Source of the DNA: DATARH01 sp963778385
Lineage (GTDB): Bacteria > Pseudomonadota > Alphaproteobacteria > ATCC43930 > CGMCC-115725
Length of the DNA: 64,000 bases
Direction: 5' to 3'
NCBI GenBank assembly: GCA_963778385.1
Contig: CAVZUA010000008.1
Coordinates: 62,001-126,000, forward strand
Below the pieces are notes generated by a model. It made no database searches and had not been told where the DNA came from. It was given only the letters and a program-made list of their open reading frames with translations. The translations under genes and the position numbers were made by a program. Positions 38,385 through 47,209 of this stretch are shown here, in pieces (within the stretch, counting starts at the first letter, position 1; every line of letters begins with the position of its first letter).

Positions 38385-39005
38385 ATGAGTTTCCCCGATA
38401 AAGTCTATCCCGGCGCCGGCGCCTATATCGCTGGGTATCGCGAGGCGACGGCGCGCGCCTGGGCGAGCATCGATCTTGCCGCCTTCGACCGGGCGGCGGC
38501 GATGCTGGCCGAAGCGATCCGCGGCAAGCGCATGATCTATTCCTGCGGCAATGGCGGCTCGGCGGCGATCTCGGGGCATCTGCTGTGCGACTTCCTCAAG
38601 GGCATCCAGACCGACACCCCGCTGCGGCCGCGGGTCGTCAGCCTCGCCTCGCATATCGAATTGATCACGGCGATCGCCAACGACATCGCCTATGAGGAGG
38701 TGTTCGCCTACCAGCTCAAGACCTTGGCGATGCCGGGCGACGTGCTGATCACCATCAGCTCGTCGGGGAATTCGGAGAACATCGTGCGGGCGATCGACTG
38801 GGCCCGCGCCAACAGCGTCGGCACGATCGCGATGAGCGGATTTTCCGGCGGGCGCAGCGCCAAACTGGCCGATGTGAACCTGCACGTCGCGGCCGAAAAT
38901 TACGGCATCGTCGAGGACGTTCATCAATCGATGATGCACTGTCTGGCGCAATACCTCCGGCAAAGCGCGATGGCGCCGGAGCACGCGATCAGCCACCCGT
39001 TCTAG
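38385..39005 (+). CDS. gmhA: Sedoheptulose 7-phosphate isomerase-like SIS protein
   Basis: A 206-residue SIS-domain protein. The phosphosugar loop is YSCGNGGSAAISGHLLCDF near residues 57-75, followed by VSLASHIELITAIANDIAYE and ITISSSGNSENIVRAIDWA. The C-terminal QSMMHCLAQYL fits GmhA, with active-site Glu and His positions typical of heptose synthesis for LPS. A DiaA-like protein is the alternative. Its end overlaps the convergent uppP gene by 4 bases. Confidence 0.8.
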   Translation: MSFPDKVYPGAGAYIAGYREATARAWASIDLAAFDRAAAMLAEAIRGKRMIYSCGNGGSAAISGHLLCDFLKGIQTDTPLRPRVVSLASHIELITAIANDIAYEEVFAYQLKTLAMPGDVLITISSSGNSENIVRAIDWARANSVGTIAMSGFSGGRSAKLADVNLHVAAENYGIVEDVHQSMMHCLAQYLRQSAMAPEHAISHPF

Positions 39006-39847
39006 AGAACGAACACGAAGGCGGCGCCGGCTCCCGCCACCCAGCAATAGATCGCGAACGGCACCAGCGCGTCGTCGAAATCGTGACGGCGGAAATAGCG
39101 CATCAGGAAAGCGATGCTGAGATAGGCGGTGACCCCGGCGACGACTCCCGAGGCCAGCGCCAGCCCGCTGATCCCGTGATCGGGCAGCGCCATCAGTTTC
39201 GGGACTTCGAGGACGGCCGCGCCGGCAATGATCGGCGTGGCGATCAGGAACGAGAAATGCGCCGCCTCGGCGTGCTGCAGGCCGGCGACGAGGCCGCCGA
39301 CGATCGCCGCGCCGGAACGCGAGATGCCGGGCAGGAACGCCAGGCATTGCCAGAACCCGATCGCCAGCGCGCCGCGCCAACCGAGCGACGTCGTCGTTTT
39401 TGGCGCGCGACCGGCCCGCGCTTCCGAACGCACCCGCAGCCAGTCGCCGAGCAGCAGCAGAAACCCGTTGGCGATCAGAAACAGCGCCGCGACGATCGGC
39501 GACGCGAAAAGCCCGCGCACCAGTTTTTCGAACAACAGGCCGATGACCACCGCCGGCAAAGTCGCGACGACGATCAGGCCGAAGGCGCGCCAGGCATCGG
39601 CCGATCCCGGCCCGCGCCGCAAAATCCCCATCCCGATCGCCAGCCACTCGCGCCAGAAATAGATCAGCAGCGCCACCGCCGTCCCGACATGCAGCACGAC
39701 GAGAAATGGCAGGAATTCCGGCGAATGCTGGTCGATCGGCCAACGCAGCAGCGACGGCACGATCACCGCGTGGCCGAGGCTGCTGATCGGAAACAGCTCG
39801 GTAACCCCTTGCAAAATCGCGATCGCATAGGCGTGGATGGCGTTCAT
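39002..39847 (-). CDS. uppP: Undecaprenyl-diphosphatase
   Basis: A 281-residue, multi-spanning membrane enzyme that recycles undecaprenyl diphosphate. The first motif is ILQGVTELFPISSLGHAV, where FPISSLGH departs slightly from the common LPISSxGH. The second is LAFLPGISRSGAAIVGGL. It begins at the ATG before NAIHAYAIAILQ. A small lipoprotein gene lies upstream on the same strand. Confidence 0.92.
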   Translation of the reverse strand: MNAIHAYAIAILQGVTELFPISSLGHAVIVPSLLRWPIDQHSPEFLPFLVVLHVGTAVALLIYFWREWLAIGMGILRRGPGSADAWRAFGLIVVATLPAVVIGLLFEKLVRGLFASPIVAALFLIANGFLLLLGDWLRVRSEARAGRAPKTTTSLGWRGALAIGFWQCLAFLPGISRSGAAIVGGLVAGLQHAEAAHFSFLIATPIIAGAAVLEVPKLMALPDHGISGLALASGVVAGVTAYLSIAFLMRYFRRHDFDDALVPFAIYCWVAGAGAAFVFVL

Positions 39848-39861
39848 TCTTGTTCCTTGCG

Positions 39862-40302
39862 TTAGCGCGCGGGAGCAAAGCCTTGGCCGCGCATGCATGA
39901 CGACAGGATCGTCTGGGTGCGGTCGCGATTGTTCTGCTGGGTGTCGCGCAGCGACCGGCCGGCGAAGCTCGAGCGCTGGAGATCGCCGCCGCGGCTCGCG
40001 GCGATATCCTGGTCGATGTTGAAATCCTTGTCGGTCACCGTATCGGCGGCTTCCAGGCAATCGCGGTAGGCGCTGTCGACCGCCGCCGCATCCGCGCCGG
40101 GCTTGCTCCACGCACCGGCGCTCGCCGCCGCCTCCGGTGTCGCTTTCGGCGAGGGGAGCGCGTCACAGGCGGCGAGAAGGAGAGCGATTCCGAGCGCCAG
40201 AAGCAGCCGCGGCCTCTCACCCTCCCGCGCCCGCGGCGCGGGTCCCTCCCTCTCCCCGCTTGCGGGGTGAGGGGCAGCCGTGACGACTCGCCGAACCGTC
40301 AT
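39862..40302 (-). CDS. Probable lipoprotein with a repeat inserted in its N-terminus
   Basis: A 146-residue frame that starts MTVRRVVTAAPHPASGEREG. The hydrophobic signal segment LLLALGIALLLAAC with lipobox comes only at residues 33-46. The preceding residues (PHPASGEREGPAPRAREGE) are translated from a family C repeat at 40214-40279. The ATG overlaps the upstream gene stop as ATGA. The mature part (YRDCLEAADTVTDKDFNID, SSCMRGQGFAPAR) keeps two cysteines. No function is recognised. Confidence 0.6.
   Translation of the reverse strand: MTVRRVVTAAPHPASGEREGPAPRAREGERPRLLLALGIALLLAACDALPSPKATPEAAASAGAWSKPGADAAAVDSAYRDCLEAADTVTDKDFNIDQDIAASRGGDLQRSSFAGRSLRDTQQNNRDRTQTILSSCMRGQGFAPAR
40214..40279. 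repeat. Family C repeat inside a coding region
   Basis: TCACCCTCCCGCGCCCGCGG, CGCGGGTCCCTCCCTCTCCC and CGCTTGCGGGGTGAGGGGCA match the intergenic copies at 44195-44313 and 47079-47208. Here it is read through in frame by the lipoprotein gene. Confidence 0.7.
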
Positions 40303-40484
40303 TTCTTCCCCGCCGCGGTACGCCGTTCACCCAGCAGCGCCAGCAATTCGCGTTTCTCGGCCGGCGTCGCCTCGTACCAGTGGGCGATCTCCTCGACGGT
40401 GCGAAGACAGCCGCGGCATTGCCGTGTCCGCGGGTCCATGATGCAGATGCCAAGACAGGGCGAGATCGGCGTCGGCTCGCTCAT
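40299..40484 (-). CDS. DUF1289 family protein
   Basis: A 61-residue protein with the DUF1289 cysteine pattern: SPCLGICIMD, then CRGCLRTVEEIAHWYEATP. The four cysteines may bind a metal or Fe-S cluster. Its role is unknown. The stop overlaps the lipoprotein start (ATGA) and its start lies 1 base after the DUF4340 gene, so it belongs to this transcript. Confidence 0.85.
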   Translation of the reverse strand: MSEPTPISPCLGICIMDPRTRQCRGCLRTVEEIAHWYEATPAEKRELLALLGERRTAAGKK

Positions 40485-40485
40485 C

Positions 40486-41505
40486 TCATGATCCGCGCGG
40501 CAGCAGGAGGTCGGGGAGGGTCATGCGCAACAGCTTGGCCCGAGCCGGTGGTATCTGAAAGACCCAAGCCGACAATCGGTCGTTGAGCGCTTTTGCCGCG
40601 GCCACGCCGTCGCCGGCCCCGGTCGCTTCGATCGTCAGCCAGTCGCCGCTTTCCGGGGGCGACAGACGCAGGCCGACGACCATGCCGTCGAAGGTGGTGA
40701 ACGCCGCGGTAGCGCCGTTCTCCGTCACCGCAGAGCCGTCAACCGCACGCTTGACATCGGTCAGTTCGAGGTGATCGAGCGCGCCCGCCGGCGCGGCCAG
40801 CGCGGCGTCCGGTTTGGGGCGCGCATCGGGGGGCGGCGCGTCGAGCGCGAAAGGCTGGTCCGCCGAGCTTCGCGCGACGATCGCCGCACCGCCGTCCGCC
40901 GTGGTCAGCACGACCGACGCGACCCGCGGCGGCGCGATGTCGATAACCCGCCGGTCGAGCCAGGACAGCACATCGCCGCCAAGCACGAACGAACCGCGCG
41001 CCAGCCAGGCATGGTCGCTGCCCGGCTTGCGGATGTAGACCCCGGCCTCGCCCTTGGCGACATCGCTCGGCCGGTCGCGGCCGATGACAATCTGCCCCAG
41101 CACCGCGCCGTTGCGGTTCTGCAGCGCGATTTCGGTCGATTTGCCGTTGGCCGGGTCGTCGAGGTCGAGCCGTCCGAGCAATTCGGGCTTGTCGGTCTTT
41201 GCCTCGATCAGCTCCAGTTCGGCGAGCTGCAACAGCAACTTGCGGATACGGTCTTGATCGGCCGGATAACCGCCCTTCTCGACCACCGTCCAGCCGCCGT
41301 CGCCGGCGCGCAAATTGATCGCCATGGCGCCGCGCGTCAGGCGGATCGAGGCGATCTCGCCGAGCTTGGCGGCCAACCCCGGCAGCGCGCGCCCGCCGGC
41401 TGCCGCATCGCCAGCCGAGCGGTCGCCGCGCGACAGCGCCAAAACCGCAAGCGCGGCAACCGCGAGCGCAGCGGCGACAAGCGAGAGCAACCCACGCCGC
41501 CGCAT
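40486..41505 (-). CDS. DUF4340 protein of the GldG-like ABC system
   Basis: A 339-residue protein with one N-terminal membrane helix (LLSLVAAALAVAALAVLAL) and a periplasmic beta-rich part: IRLTRGAMAINLRAGDGGW, KLLLQLAELELIEAKT and SVLGG-type strand repeats. DUF4340 genes regularly follow gldG-like genes. The start at 41505 is chosen because GAGG lies 6 bases upstream and there is then no overlap with the GldG gene; the open frame extends 12 codons further. Confidence 0.78.
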   Translation of the reverse strand: MRRRGLLSLVAAALAVAALAVLALSRGDRSAGDAAAGGRALPGLAAKLGEIASIRLTRGAMAINLRAGDGGWTVVEKGGYPADQDRIRKLLLQLAELELIEAKTDKPELLGRLDLDDPANGKSTEIALQNRNGAVLGQIVIGRDRPSDVAKGEAGVYIRKPGSDHAWLARGSFVLGGDVLSWLDRRVIDIAPPRVASVVLTTADGGAAIVARSSADQPFALDAPPPDARPKPDAALAAPAGALDHLELTDVKRAVDGSAVTENGATAAFTTFDGMVVGLRLSPPESGDWLTIEATGAGDGVAAAKALNDRLSAWVFQIPPARAKLLRMTLPDLLLPRGS

Positions 41506-41512
41506 CCGCGCC

Positions 41513-43405
41513 TCAAACTCGGCTCGCGCGCCGCCGCGCACGCAGCGCCGCCACGACGAACGCGGCCGCGATGACGATGATCGGCATCAGTGCGATGTCG
41601 AAGAATTCGAGGATGATTTTCAGCCGCTCGATGTCCTGGCGCAACGCCGCCTGCACCTGGCGCAGTTGCTGACGCGTCGCCAGCATGTCGGCGCGGAACT
41701 TGTCGATTTCCTTGGCTTGGTCTGCGGTGGCAGAAGCGGTATTCGCGCCGCCTTCGCCCGCCGCCGTCATGCTGTGCAGCTTGGCCTGGGTCTGTTTGAG
41801 TTTGTCTTCCAGACCGCGCTGCTCGGCGGCGTAGCGCGCATCGGCCGAGCGCTGGATGCGCTCGACGACCTCGAAGGGGCGCGCCACCGTGCCGCGGCTG
41901 CGCAGGTCGACGAGGTCGTCGCCGCCGGCCAGCACCTCGATCGCGTTGGCGACAAAATCGCCGTTATTGGCAAGCGGCTCGACGACGCGGCGCCCGTAGA
42001 AATTCTGCGTCTGCGCCCAGAACCGGTCGTCGAGCAGGTCGGCGTCCGCGACAACGACGATATTGGCCGGCTGCGTCGATTGCTTGAGGGCTTCCGGCGC
42101 GTCGGCCGCACCGCCGGGTTTGCCGTCAGGAAAGGCCGTCGCGACATCGCCCGTGATATGCGCCGCCAGCACGAACTGGCGCTGCTCGGGCCGGAAATGC
42201 GCGAGCAGCGTGGCGACATCGGGCAGGCCCTTGACTTGATCGACCGGGATTTTCGCCGCATCCATCGATGTCTGGATCAGCGGCTCGAAGCGGGTCTTCG
42301 CGCCGTTGAGCGGCTGCAAAATGCCCGCTGTCGCCAACGCGATGTGCGAAAGATCGGTGGTGATCGGATCGTCGCGGCTGAGATTGGCCTTTGGCAGGTC
42401 GAGCCAGGCGACATAATCCATCGCGCGCGGCGCCGCGCCCTGCACCGGCACGGCGACACGGCGCGCATCGGCGCGGTCTCCGGCAACCACGCCCGGCATC
42501 AGCGCCAGCCCCCACGCCTTGAACAGCATTTCGAGATCGCTCGCCGGCGGGTCGGTGGCGCCGGCATCGCTGTGCGCGGAGGGCAAGGCCGCCTGGATCT
42601 CGGAATACGGATCGACAAACACCAGCGCCTTGCCGCCCTTCAGCACGAATTGGTCGATCGCGAACAGCGTTGCGTCAGGGAGGTGCTGCGGGTGCACCAG
42701 CATCAGCACATCGACATTCTTGGGGATCGCGTCGATATCAGGGGACAGATTCACCACATCGTCGACCTGCTTGAGCTGGGCGATGACCGCCAGCGGCTCG
42801 CTCTGTTTGCCCTGCAGCGGCGCGGTCGGGTCGATCACCAGTGGCATCGAGCTCATCAGCCCGACGACCGTGCGCTTCGGTGAGGCCAGCGCATGAACCG
42901 CGCGCGTCAGGTCGTATTCGAGAAACCGCTCGCGCTCGGGATTGAAGAACGGGATCACCTGCTGGTCGTCGGTCGAATTGGTGGCGGCGAGACCGAAATA
43001 AACCGCCTCGCCCTGGTCGTTGAGCGGCACCGCCTGGAGGCCATAGGCGACCGCGCGGTCCTCGGCGTCCGAAAACGGCACCGGATCGTAGGTTTCGAGG
43101 CGGAGCTTGCCCTTGGCCGCCGCGACATACTGGTCGAGCAATTCGCGAACCCGCGCGGCATAGATGCCCAGGGCCGGCACCCGCTCACCCAGCCGGTTCG
43201 AATAGTAGAGCCGCAGCGTGATCGGCTCTTCGAGCTTGGCGATCGTCTGGCGCGTGCCCTTGGCGAGCGTGTAGAGCCGTTCCGATGTCAGGTCGACGCG
43301 AACCGCGCCGTAGCGTCCGACGAGGATATTGCTGGCGACGAGCAGCAATGCGATCGCCACCAGCGCCGCCAGCGAGCGGCCCGCGCGCGCCGAAGGAAGC
43401 CGCAT
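41513..43405 (-). CDS. gldG: GldG-like ABC auxiliary membrane protein
   Basis: A 630-residue protein. An N-terminal helix (LAALVAIALLLVASNILV) and a C-terminal helix (FFDIALMPIIVIAAAFVVAA) bracket a large periplasmic region related to GldG/ABC_transp_aux: DLTSERLYTLAKGTRQTIAK, ITLRLYYSNRLGERVPALG, RTVVGLMSSMPLVIDP, VLMLVHPQHLPDATLFAIDQ. A coiled coil (EEQRGLEDKLKQTQAKL-like) precedes the last helix. It works with the permease encoded 1 base upstream. Such systems are not limited to gliding bacteria; the substrate is unknown. Confidence 0.85.
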   Translation of the reverse strand: MRLPSARAGRSLAALVAIALLLVASNILVGRYGAVRVDLTSERLYTLAKGTRQTIAKLEEPITLRLYYSNRLGERVPALGIYAARVRELLDQYVAAAKGKLRLETYDPVPFSDAEDRAVAYGLQAVPLNDQGEAVYFGLAATNSTDDQQVIPFFNPERERFLEYDLTRAVHALASPKRTVVGLMSSMPLVIDPTAPLQGKQSEPLAVIAQLKQVDDVVNLSPDIDAIPKNVDVLMLVHPQHLPDATLFAIDQFVLKGGKALVFVDPYSEIQAALPSAHSDAGATDPPASDLEMLFKAWGLALMPGVVAGDRADARRVAVPVQGAAPRAMDYVAWLDLPKANLSRDDPITTDLSHIALATAGILQPLNGAKTRFEPLIQTSMDAAKIPVDQVKGLPDVATLLAHFRPEQRQFVLAAHITGDVATAFPDGKPGGAADAPEALKQSTQPANIVVVADADLLDDRFWAQTQNFYGRRVVEPLANNGDFVANAIEVLAGGDDLVDLRSRGTVARPFEVVERIQRSADARYAAEQRGLEDKLKQTQAKLHSMTAAGEGGANTASATADQAKEIDKFRADMLATRQQLRQVQAALRQDIERLKIILEFFDIALMPIIVIAAAFVVAALRARRRASRV

Positions 43406-43406
43406 C

Positions 43407-44144
43407 TCAATCGGCCTTCAGCAGATCGACGAGCACGGCATTCGCACCGAGAAACGCGACGATGATCGACAAGAAATAGAAGAGATCGCGCAGGTCGAGC
43501 ACGCCGCGGGTGATCGCGGTGAAGTGACCGAATAGGCTGGCGCCCATGATCGCGCGCACCAGCCCGTCGGGCGCCCAGCCCTGGAACACGCCGATCACCG
43601 CCTGCGTCCCGGCGGCGATCAGCACAAAGACCAGCGCCGCGGTCAGCACAAAGGCGATGATCTGGTTCTTGGTCGCCGCCGACAGCGCCGCGCCGATCGC
43701 CAGTATCGCGCCGGCCATCAGCCAGCTGCCGATATAGCTGGCGAAGATGACCCCATTGTCGGGGTCGCCGAGAAACAGCACCGTCAGCCAGAACGGAAAG
43801 GTCAGCGCCAGCGCGATGCCGATAAAGACCCACGCGGCCAGGAACTTGCCCAGCACGGCCTCCGACAGCCGGATCGGCAATGTCAGAAACAGCTCGATCG
43901 TGCCGGTCTTACGCTCCTCGGCCCAGAGCCGCATCGACACGGCCGGGATCAGCACAAGGTAAAGCCAGGGATGGAAAGTGAAAAAAGATTGCAGATCCGC
44001 CTGGCCGCGCTCGAAGAAATTGCCGACGAAAAAGGTCAACACTCCGGCGAGCACGAGAAAGATCACGATGAACACATAGGCGAGCGGCGTCGCGAAATAA
44101 CCGCTCAGCTCGCGCCGGCAGATGGTGAGAGTATTGTGAATCAA
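43407..44144 (-). CDS. gldF: ABC-2 type permease (GldF-like)
   Basis: A 245-residue integral membrane protein with six helices, starting MIHNTLTICRRELSGYFATP. Conserved ABC-2 permease features are SMRLWAEERKTGTIELFLTL near residue 70 and LSEAVLGKFLAAWVFIGIAL. It forms the channel of the Gld-like transporter with the ATPase encoded upstream and GldG downstream. Confidence 0.88.
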   Translation of the reverse strand: MIHNTLTICRRELSGYFATPLAYVFIVIFLVLAGVLTFFVGNFFERGQADLQSFFTFHPWLYLVLIPAVSMRLWAEERKTGTIELFLTLPIRLSEAVLGKFLAAWVFIGIALALTFPFWLTVLFLGDPDNGVIFASYIGSWLMAGAILAIGAALSAATKNQIIAFVLTAALVFVLIAAGTQAVIGVFQGWAPDGLVRAIMGASLFGHFTAITRGVLDLRDLFYFLSIIVAFLGANAVLVDLLKAD

Positions 44145-44194
44145 TGTTTTGCCGCTTGACGTGCAAGATGCGGTTTAAGATCGAGCCTGCTTCT

Positions 44195-44313
44195 GCCCCT
44201 CACCCCAACCCTCTCCCCGCAAGCGGGGCGAGGGAGCGCGATATCACCCTCGCCCCGCCTGCGGGGAGAGGGAGGGACCCATCGCGACAGCGATGGGAGG
44301 GTGAGGGGCAGCC
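44195..44313. repeat. Family C palindromic repeat within the Gld-like operon
   Basis: GCCCCTCACCCCAACCCTCT and CCCCGCAAGCGGGGCGAGGG on the left; CCCCGCCTGCGGGGAGAGGG and GATGGGAGGGTGAGGGGC on the right. It separates the ATPase gene from the permease gene. Confidence 0.75.
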
Positions 44314-44338
44314 GGATGCTCAGCGAACTCATGCCAAC

Positions 44339-45268
44339 CTAAGCCGCCGGCGCGGTGATCGCGCGGAACACGTCGTCGAGCCGGCCGCGCTCGACGGTAA
44401 AGCCGCCGATGTGCCAGTCACGGCCCTCGGCGAGCTCGGCGATGTCGGCGGCGATCGACTGGCCCTCGCGCGGCATGACCAGAAGCGCGCGACCTTCGTC
44501 GAGCGTCTCGATGCCGGCAATCGCCGGCAGCGCGGCAAGGTCGCCGCGGATGCGCGCCTCGTTCGCCGGTTCGACATCGAGCCGCACGGCGTTGTGAAAC
44601 CGCGAGCGCGCCGCCAGTTCGGCGGGCGTCGCGTCGGCCAGGATGCGGCCGCGCGCGATGATGATCGCCCGGCTGCACACCGCCTCGACCTCCTCCAGCA
44701 GATGGGTCGAGATGATGATCGCCTTTTCCGCCTGCATCGCGGCGAGGATGCCGCGCATCTCGTATTTCTGGTTGGGGTCGAGCCCGTCGGTCGGCTCGTC
44801 GAGGATCACCACCGGCGGGTCGTGGATCAGCGCCTGGGCCACGCCGACGCGGCGGCGAAACCCCTTCGACAGCGTTTCGATGCGCTGCTGGAACACCTCG
44901 TTCAGATGCACCAAATCGACGATGCGGTCGATCCGCACCCGCGCGTCGTCGCCGCGCAGGCCGCGGATATGGGCGACAAAGCGCAGAAACTCCGCCACCG
45001 TCATGTCCGGATAGGCGGGCGCTCCCTCGGGCAGGTAGCCGAATTGTCGCTTCGCCGCGAGCGGGCGCTCCTGAATGTCGGCGCCGCAGATCACCGCCGT
45101 GCCCGCGCTCGGCGCGAGGAAACCGGTCGCCATCTTCATCGTCGTCGACTTGCCGGCGCCGTTCGGACCGAGAAATCCCAGCACTTCGCCGCGCGAAACC
45201 GTGAACGACACGTCGTCGACCGCCACCAAAGCGCCGAAATTCTTCGAGAGGTTGCGGATTTCGAGCAT
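44339..45268 (-). CDS. gldA: ABC transporter ATPase (GldA-like)
   Basis: A 309-residue ATPase. It starts MLEIRNLSKNFGALVAVDDV, with Walker A GPNGAGKSTTMK, signature LSKGFRRRVGVAQAL and Walker B PPVVILDEPTDGLDPNQ, then the His loop STHLLEEV. The C-terminal extension of about 80 residues is as in GldA/NatA-type exporters. It powers the permease encoded downstream. Confidence 0.92.
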   Translation of the reverse strand: MLEIRNLSKNFGALVAVDDVSFTVSRGEVLGFLGPNGAGKSTTMKMATGFLAPSAGTAVICGADIQERPLAAKRQFGYLPEGAPAYPDMTVAEFLRFVAHIRGLRGDDARVRIDRIVDLVHLNEVFQQRIETLSKGFRRRVGVAQALIHDPPVVILDEPTDGLDPNQKYEMRGILAAMQAEKAIIISTHLLEEVEAVCSRAIIIARGRILADATPAELAARSRFHNAVRLDVEPANEARIRGDLAALPAIAGIETLDEGRALLVMPREGQSIAADIAELAEGRDWHIGGFTVERGRLDDVFRAITAPAA

Positions 45269-45374
45269 TCTTCCCCCGCGGTGCGGCAAGCGCGCCCCGC
45301 AGCCTGTCGCGGAGCATGATAGCAAGCCCGACGCCCCTCCGATACCGACGCCCCGAACGTGACGGAGAGCGGCG

Positions 45375-47072
45375 ATGATCCGCCGCATCCGCCTCGCATC
45401 GGGGTTGTTGATGCTCGCCTATGTGGCGATGCATCTGCTCAACCACACGCTCGGCCTCGTCTCGATCCCGGCGATGGGTTGGGCGCTGACCCGGATCGTC
45501 TACCCGATCTGGTCGCCACGGGTCATGCAAACCGCGCTCTACGGCTCATTGCTGGTGCATTACCTGCTGGCGCTCTGGGCGCTGTGGGAACGCCGAACGC
45601 TGCGGCTGCGGGGCAGCGAGTATCTTCAGCTCGCCCTCGCCTTCCTGATCCCCATCCTGGTGGCCGCGCATGTCGTCGGCACGCGCGTCGCCGACAGCTT
45701 TTTCGATACCGACGATCTCTTCTACCGACATGTTTTATATAATTATTTTGTAGTATCGCCGTGGGCGGGCTATCGCCAGTTGGCGGGGCTGGTCGTCGCC
45801 TGGAGCCATGCGATGCTGGGGCTGCATTTATGGCTGCGCGTCCGCCCGTGGTACGCCCGGTATCGCGAGTGTGCGCTGGTCGTCGCGGTGCTGATCCCGG
45901 TGCTGTCCCTGCTCGGGACAATCGAGGCCGGGCGTCAGGTGGCCGCGCTGGCCGCCGACCCGGCCTGGACGCGGACCGCCTTTGCCGACATGCGTCTGCC
46001 GACATCGGAAACCGCATCGGCGCTCGAACGGATAACGGACTGGATTGTCTGCTGCTTCATCGGCAGCGTCGCCGCGGTGCTGCTCGCGCGCCTCGTGCGC
46101 CTCTCATGGCGCCGCCGCCACGGCGTCATCCGCATCAGCTACCCAAACGGCCGTTTTGTCGATGTCGTGCGCGGCACCAGCGTGCTCGAGGCGAGCCGCC
46201 TCGCGCGCATCCCGCACGCCTCGATCTGCGGCGGACGCGGCCGCTGCTCGACCTGTCGGGTGCGCGTGCGCGCCGCCTCTCCTGGCCTGCCGCTGCCCGG
46301 CGAGGACGAGCGGCGGGTCCTCAACCGCATCCGCGCGCTGCCCAACGTGCGGCTCGCTTGCATGCTGCGGCCCGAGGTCGAGGTCCAGGTGACGCCGCTC
46401 TTGCCGCCGCTGGCACAGGCGGCGGACACGCTGACCCGGGTCGACGTCGCCCAAGGCAGCGAGCGCGAGATCGCCATCATGTTCGCCGATATACGCGGCT
46501 TCACCGCGCTGTCGGAGGGGCGGCTGCCTTATGACGTGGTGTTCATCCTCAATCGCTACTTCTCGGCGATGGCGCGGGCGATCGAGAGCGCGGGCGGCCG
46601 TGTCGACAAATTCATCGGCGACGGCGTCATGGCGCTGTTCGGCGTCGATGGCGAGATCGGCGCCGGCTGCCGTGCGGCGCTGGTAGCGGCGCGGCTGATG
46701 TCCGAATACCTCGTCGAATTGAACGAGGCGCTGCACGCAGAGCTTACCGAGCCGTTGCGCATCGCCATCGGCCTGCATGCCGGGCCGGCGATCATCGGCG
46801 AGATGGGCTATGGCAGCGCGTCGGCGATCACCGCGATCGGCGATTCGGTCAACACTGCCAGCCGGCTCGAAAGCCTCGCCAAGGAATATGCCGCCGAGCT
46901 CGTCGTCTCGGCCGAAATTGTCTCCCATGCCGGCATCCACCTGCCTAACGTCCGCCACGGCGAGATCGAAATTCGCGGCAAGCAGCAGAAGCTGCGCGTC
47001 GCGATCTTCGCCAGCGCCCGCGACCTGCCGGAGAGCAGCGGCGAGCCTGTGCAAAGCGCGGCACCGGCCTAG
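45375..47072 (+). CDS. Membrane class III nucleotidyl cyclase with a 2Fe-2S ferredoxin domain
   Basis: A 565-residue fusion. Residues 1-245 hold about six membrane helices with conserved-looking histidines (MHLLNHTLG, LLVHYLLALW, WSHAMLGLHL). Residues 250-340 are a ferredoxin domain with cluster cysteines in SICGGRGRCSTCRVRV and RLACML. The C-terminal cyclase domain shows IMFADIRGFTALSE (metal Asp), KFIGDGVMALFG and AITAIGDSVNTASRLESLA. It should make a cyclic nucleotide under redox control; cAMP is likelier than cGMP, by family only. No other gene shares its transcript. Confidence 0.88.
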   Translation: MIRRIRLASGLLMLAYVAMHLLNHTLGLVSIPAMGWALTRIVYPIWSPRVMQTALYGSLLVHYLLALWALWERRTLRLRGSEYLQLALAFLIPILVAAHVVGTRVADSFFDTDDLFYRHVLYNYFVVSPWAGYRQLAGLVVAWSHAMLGLHLWLRVRPWYARYRECALVVAVLIPVLSLLGTIEAGRQVAALAADPAWTRTAFADMRLPTSETASALERITDWIVCCFIGSVAAVLLARLVRLSWRRRHGVIRISYPNGRFVDVVRGTSVLEASRLARIPHASICGGRGRCSTCRVRVRAASPGLPLPGEDERRVLNRIRALPNVRLACMLRPEVEVQVTPLLPPLAQAADTLTRVDVAQGSEREIAIMFADIRGFTALSEGRLPYDVVFILNRYFSAMARAIESAGGRVDKFIGDGVMALFGVDGEIGAGCRAALVAARLMSEYLVELNEALHAELTEPLRIAIGLHAGPAIIGEMGYGSASAITAIGDSVNTASRLESLAKEYAAELVVSAEIVSHAGIHLPNVRHGEIEIRGKQQKLRVAIFASARDLPESSGEPVQSAAPA

Positions 47073-47078
47073 TTCGAG

Positions 47079-47208
47079 CCCCTCTCCCGCTTGCGGGAGA
47101 GGGAGGGACCCGCGCCGCCAGGCGCGGGAGGGTGAGGGGCAGCGCCGGCAAACCCTCACCCGTCGATCGCTATGCGATCGCCACCCTCTCCCGCAAGCGG
47201 GAGAGGGG
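47079..47208. repeat. Family C palindromic repeats
   Basis: CCCCTCTCCCGCTTGCGGGA and GAGGGAGGG, then CAAACCCTCACCCGTC, then CCACCCTCTCCCGCAAGCGG and GAGAGGGG, forming nested hairpins between convergent genes. Termination for both genes is plausible. Confidence 0.7.
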
Positions 47209-47209
47209 T

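Noticed and set aside
41315..42883. 522-codon frame opposite the gldG-like gene
   Set aside because: It is a shadow of the real gene: Arg/Leu/Asp-rich, with no start signal or family.
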